A stretch of 64,000 nucleotides of DNA from Sphagnum magellanicum (lineage: Eukaryota; Streptophyta; Sphagnopsida; Sphagnales; Sphagnaceae). Position numbers and translations under genes: made by a program. The notes under the pieces were generated by a model that saw only the letters and a list, made by a program, of their open reading frames with translations, was not told the origin of the DNA and ran no database searches. Each line of letters begins with the position of its first letter. The stretch's first letter is position 1. Location of the stretch: NCBI GenBank assembly GCA_021904315.1, contig CM038916.1, forward strand, positions 17,691,897 through 17,755,896, in the 5' to 3' direction. Of the stretch, positions 45,988 to 56,350 are shown piece after piece.

Positions 45988-47520
45988 ATGGGGATTCAAG
46001 CAGATTCAATCAGTGAGATGAGTGATGAAGAAGAAGAATTTCGGATTCATCTGCTTCCCTCATCTGTAGCTTTTGATGATTTCCAACATGCCCACCTGAT
46101 TCCTCTCATAGATCTTGCAGCCTTGCAGCAGCTGCAATCTTCTGGATGTACCACTACTGCTGAGAAAGTTGTGGAGCAATTGGCATCTGCGTGTCGGGAA
46201 TGGGGGATGTTCCAAATCATCAACCATGGAGTTTCACAAGCAGTTGTAGATAGATGCCGAGCTTCAGCAGCTTCTGTGTTTGCTCTTCCCATCCAAGAGA
46301 AGATGAAGGTCAAAAGACTTGGTGATGGTAGCTTCCATGGCTATGGGTCTGGATCTTCTGTGATGAAATCCGACTATACAGATATTTGGTCTGAAGCCTT
46401 TCATGTCATGGACTCTCCCCTGCCTGGCGATTCCTCTTACTACGCCACCAAGATCTGGGGTCCAGATGGCAATACTGAATTCAGGTAACCACCTGCATGA
46501 CACAAATCTTGTACAAAAGTTTTGGAGAATGATGCCTAGGTACTCAGTAATCTTGAGGACAAAATTTGAACAAGAGAGACTGAAAGTCTAGCACCTCTCT
46601 TGCAAGCTGAGCACCTTTAGATGAGATTTACATCATGTAGAAGTGCTCAAATGTCCTGCACCAGAAAGATCCAATGAATGCTCACTCTATCATGGCTTTG
46701 TTGTCAAATGATTTGAAATCCACAGAGATGCTCTTCAGGATTATTTGACAGCCATGCGGAAGTTGATGGTGCAGCTGATGGAAGCTCTGATGATACAAGG
46801 TTTGGGTCTGAATCCAGAGTTTGTCAGAGAGTATGCAGAATGCCAATTAGGACTGCGGTTGAACTTCTACAAGCCCTGTCCTGAGCCAGCAAAGCATGTT
46901 GGGGTGCCTAGACACACAGATGGCACATTAATGACCATCCTGCACCAAGCTGATGTTGGTGGCTTGCAAGTGGAGAAGGATGGTCAATGGATTTCAGTCA
47001 AACCTCGTGCTGATGCTTTCTGTGTCAACATTGGTGACTATGGTCAGGCAAGTCTTGCACCCCACAAATGAAGGTTGCATTTCACCTAATGGCTTATGAC
47101 AATCTCCAAGTTAGTCCCACAAACTGCATTGGTGTTTCTCTTTGTACAGAGCAGAGTGTACACTTTTCTCTTGAATGAGCTTTTGTGCTGGTTTTCTACT
47201 GTCCACATTCATGCTTGGAGAAAGTAAAATGACAGATTGATTGTAGACATCCCTGGGATGTCTGATGCCTGCAGATACTGAGCAATGGGCTGTACAAGAG
47301 TGCTATGCATTTGGCTGTTGTGAATGAGAGCAAGACCCGGCTCACACTTGCCACTGGTCTGTTTCCAGCCAGCTCTCTAGTTGTCAGGCCTGCTCCTGAG
47401 CTCATTGATGATGAACATCCACCTCTCTTCAAATCAATTACCCCAGATGATTTCAAAATGGTTAAAAACAAGCACCCAGTTGCACCACTGAAGCACCTCT
47501 CTTTGAAAAACAGTGGTTGA
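45988..47520 (+). CDS. 2-oxoglutarate/Fe(II)-dependent dioxygenase, 3 exons
   Basis: Soluble oxygenase of the plant DOXC class, which couples oxidative decarboxylation of 2-oxoglutarate to hydroxylation or similar oxidation of a small molecule; the substrate cannot be told from sequence. Exons 45988-46484, 46726-47047 and 47275-47520 give 354 residues, the usual length. The N-terminal DIOX_N domain has LIPLIDLAAL (37-46) and CREWGMFQIINHGV (69-82); the core has YKPCPEP, the iron ligands His229 and Asp231 in PRHTDGT, and His285 in SAMHLAVVNE. The 2OG-binding motif is Arg295-Leu-Thr297, with Thr where Ser is standard. Intron 1 is phase 2 (GTAACC...CACAG); intron 2 is phase 0 with a GC donor (CAG|GCAAGT). 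Start at 45988 is the first Met in frame after upstream stops; Met at 46018 is an alternative. All exons are clean, so the gene looks functional. Confidence 0.93.
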
Positions 47521-47672
47521 CACTCAGGATCTTCACAGCTTCCCTGCAGCAACAACAATGAAATCCAATGCCCAGATACAAGGAAATATAGAAATGACTG
47601 GTGAAGTACACAGCTCCATATATCCATAACATAAAAGCTGATGCTTCACATATGCATTTTCCCTGTAACTTG

Positions 47673-47678
47673 AATAAA
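47673..47678 (+). terminator. AATAAA polyadenylation signal of the dioxygenase gene
   Basis: Canonical AATAAA about 150 bases after the stop codon, in the context cttgaataaaaattg. A plausible near-upstream element for 3' processing. Confidence 0.5.
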
Positions 47679-47699
47679 AATTGACTACCTTTCGCTCAT

Positions 47700-50600
47700 G
47701 TGTGGAGATCTCTTCCACATGGAGGCTAGCAATGTCATCTCCAGTCATTTTGCTGCAAGAGTAGGAGATTAGGTAATTTCTCCTCTTTTGACACTGTAAG
47801 ACTCATAATTGGCACATTCTGTTCTTCCTTGGGTTTTACATAAATTGCTGCAACTAATGCTGTAGGTTAGAACTCAATGACTACCTAATTCGTGATATCC
47901 TCTCCTCAGAAAGTGGCATTGAAGTTGAACCTGAGGAATTAGTACCTGTGCCACACTCCCTAATGAATCCAGGGTCAAGTGAAAACTTCAAAATAACTAA
48001 CATCAACAAGTTAAACATTTGCAATATCCAGTTATGATTTTTCAAGCAGTAGTGGGAGGTGCCATCTTCTAGTTTTCTATGAGAGCAGTGAAAATGCTTT
48101 CTCTTGTGATACCCATTCACAGATGGAAGCATCATCTTTGTGTTTTCTCTTGTCTACATGTTGTGAAAGCTCACACCAATGCAGGTCATGGGAGTAAACT
48201 TCTGACATGAGATTGGTCTGATCAACAGCATTCTTATCTTTGCACAAGCCTGGATGATCAGGGACTGAATCACTCAGTGCCTGACTGAAGAAGATGCGTG
48301 TTTTCCCAAATTGATGTCTCTTCTATTATAAAGCTTTGAGTTAACATGATTTCTTCCATTATGGGTGTCCATAAGTGGGATTTGATACACTGTTCTTGTG
48401 TCCATGAGTGATTTAGGGTTTAGGGTTTAGATCTGCTGTCCTGGATGTCCTGTTTTTATGCTTGCATAATTAGGTATAATATCTTGTCTTTGTACCTCCA
48501 AGAAGCTCCTGGAGTTCAACAATTGTGATTATATGGTGTACAAACAAGCAATCTTTGCAATGTTTCTTCAATCCACAGATTGCATGTCTCATCTGAAATA
48601 TTGACGCTAGCTGTTAAGGAAAACGTCCTACCTGTGAATATAATAAAGCATGGCTGCTCTCAGGCTGAATTGTTCCCCATGCTCCCAAATTGCCTTTGCA
48701 CTTTGTCCATATCTGGTTGTGGAACTTATGTATTTGTTGATCATGGACTGCTACAAAATGTCGTGTCTTCCTCGTCAGTGGAGAATATGGGATTTGTCTT
48801 GATTGGGATTGATGATTTTGGATGTCTGTCTTATGTGATTGATGCTTAAGGTTATTGAAGATACGGGACTCTAAAGTGGCATACATATAGACACAGCCAG
48901 GTGAGCTTTCATACATATGTTTGAAGTTGAAATGGTGGAAAATTTCTCCAAAGACGGAAAACAGCAGCAAACTGCTAAATTGTAGCAAAAGATCTTACAT
49001 TATTGAAACAATCTTTCAGAGACATAATCTATAGGATCACAACCTTGACTTCCAGAAATCAGATCAGAGGTCCTATAAAACTGTTATTTCGTGTATGGCA
49101 CCAAAGTTCTGCACAGGTTATAATGATGCCATAACACATATTGAACTCCAGTATTTTGCACAAGTTCATTCATGGAAATCAGTTGACACATTGTTATGAG
49201 GATCTCACATAGCTATCTAGTTTGATGCTAAATTGTATCTTCATTCTAAAATTACCCATTCATATTTTATGCCAAACGTGTTCAGATCTGCTGGACATGG
49301 AGCAAAAGAGGAGCCTTGAAAGAAATGATTTCAGCTCTTGGAATTCAGAAAATTTCATAAAACTGAAGGATATTGAATAAGGCGCCTGCCTGAGGTGGCA
49401 GCCAATAGAAGTGCTGAATTCTAGTAACGTCCTCATCTGAGGGCCTTACTGTGCATAAAATCCTGTCATGTGTGTGAAGAAAAAACGGTGGGCCCTTATG
49501 AAATGTGTAAGAGCCTGTCCATAAACATAAGATGACCTCCTGTGTAAGGAGAGATATCTTACAGATTTAAGGTGCCCTCCCTATACACTGGGAAATTGCT
49601 GACAGGTCATTCGGTAATTGGAAAATAGATTCTCAAGAGATGATGCAATATAGAGGACTTTCCAACTTACATGACATGAATTAACACATTAAAATTGAGC
49701 TAATTTTCTGAAGATTAGGTTGGCAAAAGAAGAGATGAATTCCACATTCACAAATTTGTGCACAGATAGCATGGAGAGGGCGTGTTGGAGATGCCCATAA
49801 CACACTGATGAGGAGATGGATTTTGTCATCACTGCCACAGAATTAAGCACAATCTTTGAGTAGAAGATTGGAGGATTGGCCAGATGATGAGCAAGCAATT
49901 TTAGATTGTCAGAGCCAGATTTTGTCCAAGTCTAAACCCTCCTAGGAAGATCCAAGAAGACCAGATTTGGAACCATCTCATCTGTTCATTGCAAGTTTGC
50001 TCCGAAGTGTGGGGATCCAACAACAAGTGCTGCATATTTTCCTTGGTACAATCAAAACCTTTTTCCCATTTGTAACATTCTCGCAAAAACATCAAACAAG
50101 CAATACTTAAGCCACTGTTGGGCATGAAAAATTCCAGTTAGAACTATGATAGTGAGATAGAAAGTTGCTAAAAAATTCACAACAAATTCAGACTCCTGTC
50201 CATTTTTTGGTTTCTGTTCAAGGTTCATCATCCTTGCATTGTGATGCAAACCTAATTATCTCTAGCCTGCAGCACTCTATGCTCTCAACCATCAGAGCAG
50301 CTCCACATCCAGGAGCCTAATGCCTTGTAAACCTTAATTTGGATGAAGTTTGAGCTTTGATTAGTATGAAACTGATTTTGGACATGAAAATATGCACATG
50401 ATAGAGTGCTCTCCAAAAGGGCTTTGATTGGCCAATGTGGCAACATTTAACTGATCCTCACTTTGTGCATTGTTGAGTATTTCATGTTGCAGGGGAGGTT
50501 CCCGTATGAGTGGGTTCTCCTGAGAGAGAGCGGATTCTCTTGAGAGGGAGCCACATGTGGGCATGAGACAGAGGATGTTCCCAAACCTTGGGAGAATCCA

Positions 50601-53580
50601 TGAGTTTGGTCTCGAGTCTTTCAAGGAAAAATCGTCATCTGGAAACCTCTGTGGATGTAAACAACTCTCTATTTATGGGAACATGGGAACATATAAAAAT
50701 AGGTGGTCCATCTGCCAATGGCATAATGCCCTTGGAGTTCTTCTCGAGGGGGTGATCCTTCCAAATCCAGACTGAAATAAAAAGTGAGTTGTGTATGTTT
50801 ATTGGACAACACTTATGTGCAGGGTAATGTCCAAGGAGTTGGGGTGTCCCCCAAATAAGCACCTGCCCAAGGATGGCCACAAATGAAAGAAGTAGAACTA
50901 GAAAAAATTGAGTTGCCAATAGTTTGGCCATAACTAATTTTTTATAATACATTCATTCCACAAAAGTTGGCAATTTTGATACTTGAGAGAGTACTTGTGG
51001 ATCTTGTTGCTTGCTTCAAAACTTGGCTGCAGGTTTTTGGGGGCAGAAGTGGTGTACAACTTTCATAAGCAAAAACAAATGATATATAATACATATTTCC
51101 AATTTCCCAGTTTGGCAACAGAAAAGACAATAGTTGCGGGGCCAGGAGAATCTGAAGGTCTCCCCCATTGTTTGGGAACTGAACAACCTTTTATTGAGGG
51201 GGGAGGGGAATCCTTCCCAATTTCCCGCAGCCTTTGACAATTGTGGTGCTGCAACAACTAGTCTAGTGTACTTGGGAAAGAGTGAGCTTGCAAACCATCA
51301 TCCCCACTCCTGCAATGTGTGCTCCCTCTCTCATAAAAAAAAATCCACCACCACCATCAACATGCACAGGTGCAGATCTGGAGGCTTGATGGCAGGTGGT
51401 GGCCATGGGGTTACAGATCTTTCTCCCAAGCACAACAGCAGCACCATATTTCAATTGATGCAACAAAAACTGCATGTTGGAATCAAAGAAATGAAGTCTG
51501 AATCTAACACATGTATATAGAGAGAACAATAACACTATAATATATATATATATATTCCAGTTGAGCTCATAGGATGGTATTGCTTTCTTGACCAGTCTAT
51601 TGCCTTGACTACCTATTTAATTCCACAAGACTGCAAGGAAGCTCAGAACTAAAAAACCTTCTACATACTGCTAAGTGGATCACACCTCTTTTGTGACAAG
51701 AAAATCATGATTCAAAGAATTTGATAATTTCCAAATAAATCAGATGCAAAGCACTTATAAGTTATGATAAACGTCTAAGGTTTAATACGGTGTGAATAAA
51801 CTGTATGCAGAAAATAATATTCATTTGACTTACCTTTGAATCTCTGTCCCTTATACCCATCCAAAAGGAGTTTTCCCCTCAATGCCTTCATCCCAAGTTT
51901 GAGACATAGTCAATTAATTTTTTTTTTGTAAATATGAGAAAACTAATATGATTTTCTCAAAGGTTTTGTTGGGGAGTTCAAAACCCAAAGGCACAAATTA
52001 TTGCAAGAGAGGTGATGTGCTTAACAATGAACAGGGTAATATGGGATGAAATCATAAGTTCCGCACCAATGGCTGAAAATGGTATTTTGGGTATATTATT
52101 ATGTTCCAAGACAACTACACCTCAACAACATATTATACAATGGCCCATCTCCAAAAAAGATGGAAGCACCTTTTGCGGCGCAATAGGAAAAGGTTCTACA
52201 CTCACATTAGTCACCCTTTCTTGGTGGAGAAAAAGGCCAAAGTCTTGGGTTAGGATAAGGGCAATGCATTTACGCGATGAGCCGCTTGTTGCCTCTTGCC
52301 TCACACATAAGGACTAATTTTCTGTAATCACCTTGTCAAAAAGTAGAATGTTTTCCCACAAAGCAAGTCAGGTGCGATGCAACAAGGGATTTCTTCCTTC
52401 TTTACCCAAGTCAAAGCTTAGAAAGAAATCACCTTTGGAGAACAAGGTGGGGCATTAATAAAATCGGTCTTAATAAAATAAGCTATATAATAACTTATCA
52501 TCCATAAGTATTAAGGACCTTGTGGCCCTGAACTGAATAGTTTTGTTACTTGATAAAATTCTCCTTGTGTGCGCCCACTTGAAGGAAAATGGTTTCAAAA
52601 TTTTCAAGGAACCCAATCTTTTTCTGAAAGATTCAATGGGTTCAAAGTGGCATTGTTTTATTTTTTTTTCCCTTTCAATTTTGTGGCCATTTAATCTGAA
52701 GCACCTGCTCATGTTTATGTAGGTGTGGCAATTTATGGCCATTTAAAAAAAAAATGTTTTTGGGAAATTTGGGACAGCATATTCTTTTTCTAAAATATTT
52801 TTAACAAAATGGCGAGAACTGGCCACAAAAAAAAGCACTGGTTCAAAGGGATTACTGTTTTGTTCCCCAAGTAAACTAAAAGAAGACCTGTGAGACCAAT
52901 TGATGGGGCCCAGTTGTGATCCTTGGAAGGCCTTCAAAGGGTAACTTGATCTACAGAAAAGATGTACACATTATGAATATGTAATTGTCACTCAAGAGAG
53001 ATTCCGCCTTTCACACTAAGCTTCTTAGAGTCAACTGATCTTTCAAATGCATGTGATCAGCATATACAACAAACATCATGAGGTCCCGCAATTAGGTTAC
53101 AAACTTCAAAACGACATGACGCAATTTCTCTCAAATGCAAACTATGCCAGATAATGGCTATTGGTTAGACTGGCTGATGGCCGTTTAGCCAGGTCCTCCC
53201 AATTGCCATTAACCTAATATGTAACATCCTCTAAGGTTTTTTTCTTTGTACTTACTTGAAAGCACCTCCATGCATGGAGGCTGCTTTTGTGAATGGAAAG
53301 AACCTTCCACCATTAGCATATGAACCTTCTTCCACCATTCAAATAAAAAACATTTTGTACTTTTACGCCCGGAAGCGCAGCTTGTGTGGGCCTCTCCAGA
53401 TTTTGGGGCCTACATACTGAGGCCACCACCCTCGAATTAAGGGAGGCCCTGGGAGACAAAGCATTGTGTCTTGAATCTGCTCTGTTGAAGCTATTAACGA
53501 AATGCATTTACTTGGTTTTTTTTAGCTTTTCTCAAGTCAGCAATTGAATCCTCTCAACGACTTTGTGCCAGCAATTTTTT
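47700..53580. other. intergenic, no supported gene
   Basis: Several frames of 60-130 codons exist (for example 48580-48849 plus and 51134-51520 plus) but none has a recognisable domain, good start context or splice partner. Two TTTAGGG telomere-type units lie at 48413-48430 and a TA dinucleotide run at 51537-51555. A segment at 50827-50885 is related to one at 61421-61486 (see findings). Confidence 0.5.
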
Positions 53581-53589
53581 TTTTTTGGG

Positions 53590-54075
53590 TTGCTAATTTT
53601 CGCCATTTTAGGAAAAATATTTTGAAGAAAGAAATTTCTGTCACAAATTACCTGCTTTTTTGACCAAACAATTGCTAAAAAAGGAAATTAAAAAATCACC
53701 CAATATTGCCATAATTGCCTACAATATGAAAGAGTACTTAAGATTTTCTACTTTTGTATTTAAGATATCGCCAAATTTAGCTAAATATATATACTTATGG
53801 ATGACTTGAGCGACGAACACAAAATTGAAAAAAAATCACTGCATTTGTGAGGCCTGTGATTTTTTTGTGTGAAAAATATTTTTGAAAAGGAATATCTGTT
53901 GCAAATTCCGCTTTTTTTTTTGGGACAAAAAAATCACCATCAGAAAATCACCACAAATAGCCTACAATATGAAAGGGTGCGAAATAGTTTCTACTTTCAC
54001 ATTCTGAATATTGCCAAATTTGGCTAAACACACTTATTTGTCACTTGGGCATGCAACATCACAAAACTGAGGAAA
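53590..54075. repeat. ~243-bp tandem duplication
   Basis: gcctacaatatgaaag at 53717 and at 53960 mark two adjacent copies. On each side of this word the copies share a run of T with tttttgaccaaa- or tttgggacaaa-like sequence, aaaatcacc, ttctacttt, att-aatat-gccaaattt and gctaaa. Divergence is moderate. Confidence 0.7.
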
Positions 54076-54198
54076 AAAAAAAGGCTTTTGTGTGCTGCTA
54101 CTTTAGCTTGCCTTGTGCATGCACTTTCATTAGTTTGGAAGCCAATTGCAACTCCCAATTGCATGGAAATCCACAAGTGGTTTCAAGCAAAAATCTTG

Positions 54199-54202
<4 letters not shown>

Positions 54203-54229
<27 letters not shown>
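54203..54229. repeat. poly-G run of 27 bases
   Basis: Uninterrupted G tract on the plus strand, followed by taggg. Long G runs are rare in nuclear DNA, could form G-quadruplexes, and are also frequent assembly trouble spots. Confidence 0.9.
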
Positions 54230-54329
54230 TAGGGACATACTTGTACAGTTTAAAATTCTTGTGGATAGTTGTGATAAAACTCTCCTCATTTTTTTAATCT
54301 ATGAGAAGGAAGAAGAATCTCACAGTAGT

Positions 54330-54350
54330 CAAGGTTTAGGGTTTAGGGTT
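54330..54350. repeat. short telomere-like tract
   Basis: ggtttagggtttagggtt: two TTTAGGG units, the plant telomere sequence. Too short to be more than an interstitial motif. Confidence 0.6.
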
Positions 54351-56350
54351 CCAAAGTGGTGACATTTGTACCCAGTAGAATAGCAATCAGTGGTTGTGTG
54401 TGCGGAAATTCTGGCATAAAATGCAGCCAACCTGCCGCAAGCCTGGAACTGAGGGCAGAAGTTAGTGCAATAAACAAAACTTGGAAAATTTTGGGTACCA
54501 ATGAAAGTCAGACAATGGGCAAGTCTTGGGGAGATCACTAGACTTTGCAAGTCTGTGTACTTTGTTGGGATATTATAAATTGGCTATTTATTTATAAACG
54601 TGACAGATGTCCAGAGTCTAGACCCATTTTTTTTATTTACTATAAATGTGATAAATTCTGACAATTGACAAAATTTGTTTATAAATGGAGAACAAAACAT
54701 CTTTAACTTCAACCTCTTATATTTTTTCCCACATGTTTATAAACTTGAAATTATGTATAAACTTGGTGTGAATTGAGACCAGCTCCTATATATCTATTAG
54801 GCTAGCACCTTGCTTTATACTGAAATCTAAATCTACCACAATTTCCAATTTTGACATAATTATTATAAAACAGAGCTTACATATATTCAAACTATACTTT
54901 TCCCAAATTTTCAAGTTGGCCTAAATTATTTTGCAAAGTTAAATGATCAAATTGAAGTCTTCATACACAATCTTCAAACTTCTATTGTGAATTGCTGATC
55001 ACATCAGGACCATATGGTGAGAAAATTGAGCATAACTCAAGATGGGGTGCACTTCATAAACAAATTTGTTGGAAGAAGAACAAGAAGGAAAAAAAATTGG
55101 AAATGTTGACAAAGTCTTCCATTGAACATATTCATCATTTGTGCTTCCAACACACAAAGAAACCTACAAACTTTGAATCTTGATGCAACAAAACACAATG
55201 AGCTGACAAATCTTTGGATCTTGATGCAACAAATTAATGCTCACAAATCTTCCATTTACATATGCATGTCATTTGTACAATACACGACTAAAGCTACAAA
55301 CTTTGAATCTTGGTGCAACAAAAACCAGTGAGCTGACAAATCTTTGGATCTTGGTGCAACAAAAACCAATGAGCTGACAAATGCTCACAAATCTTCCAAA
55401 CATATGCATGTCATTTGTACAACACACAACTAAACCTTCAAACTTTGAATTCTGGTGCAACCAAAAAACCATGAGCTGACAAGTCTTTGAATCTTGATGC
55501 AACAAATTAATGCTCACAGATCTTCCAAATATATGCATCTCATTTGTACAACACACAAAACCAAACCTCTAAAAACTTTGAATAGATCTTGTTGCAACAA
55601 TTTTTAACGAGCTGAAAAATCTTTCCAAACATATTCGTCATTCAATTACTACTACACACAAATAAACCTACAAACTTTGAATCTTGATGCAACCTGCTTT
55701 GTGGGATACACTGACTGATGAGGTATCATCACACACATGATACAACAACAGAGAGCTTGCAAAACACAAATCAATGAACCTCAATGTCAACACGACTCGC
55801 GAACTTCGTTTCCATTTCTAAAACTCTTTTGGATAATTTGAAGCTGGGAAGATGATCACTCTGTGTGCTACCAGTGAGCTAGTAGTACTGAAACCCAAAA
55901 ACCAAAACCTCTACCAAACCTAACATACAGTGACACCCATTTGAAGCCCATATGATCCAGCCGGAGACGTTGAAGAATTCTGAACTGGGTACATTCTTCT
56001 TTGGGTGGTTTGCTTTCCTTGAGCCTGCAAGTTTCCTTGCACCACAGGATCATCATCTGATGTAACTAACTAGTAGGATCATCATTTGCCTCGGAAGGAA
56101 GGACATTGAATCTCTTGAAGAAGAATCCTTGTGCACTTGAACATATTGAGAGAGCTTAGATTCTGGATAGTTTCAGACTTGAGGATGATGGACCCTGGGA
56201 CGGAGTCTAGCTCGACATCTAGTAGTGAAAAACTGTAAACTAAATGACTGAGAACGATGATGTGATGACACTAGTCTGATGATCATGCGTGTGTAAGACT
56301 TCCTAGATATCATGGGCTTGTGATCAGCTGCAGTACTGTACTCAAAGCTC
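54351..56350. other. intergenic between dioxygenase and ammonium transporter genes
   Basis: Apart from the tandem array at 55140-55700 no gene, RNA or element is recognised. The last few hundred bases before 56351 are probably the 3' untranslated region of the minus-strand transporter. Confidence 0.5.
55140..55700. repeat. tandem array, ~130-142 bp units with internal subrepeats
   Basis: The word ctttgaat begins units at 55171, 55301, 55443 and (as ctttg) 55576 and 55675. Each unit holds one or two copies of a subrepeat built from tttgaatcttggtgcaacaa and a gagctgacaaatct word, then tgctcacaaatcttcca, tatgcatgtcatttgtacaa and cacacaa. Short frames across it are artefacts. Confidence 0.85.

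Noticed and set aside
48413-48430. Telomere end
   Set aside because: Only two or so TTTAGGG units here and at 54330; a true telomere would be long and at a molecule end.
48580-48849. 89-codon plus-strand frame
   Set aside because: No domain or splice partner; typical of chance frames in moderately AT-rich DNA.
51134-51520. 128-codon plus-strand frame
   Set aside because: No recognisable domain, low-complexity His/Ser/Lys stretch, overlapped by frames on the other strand; not supported as a gene.
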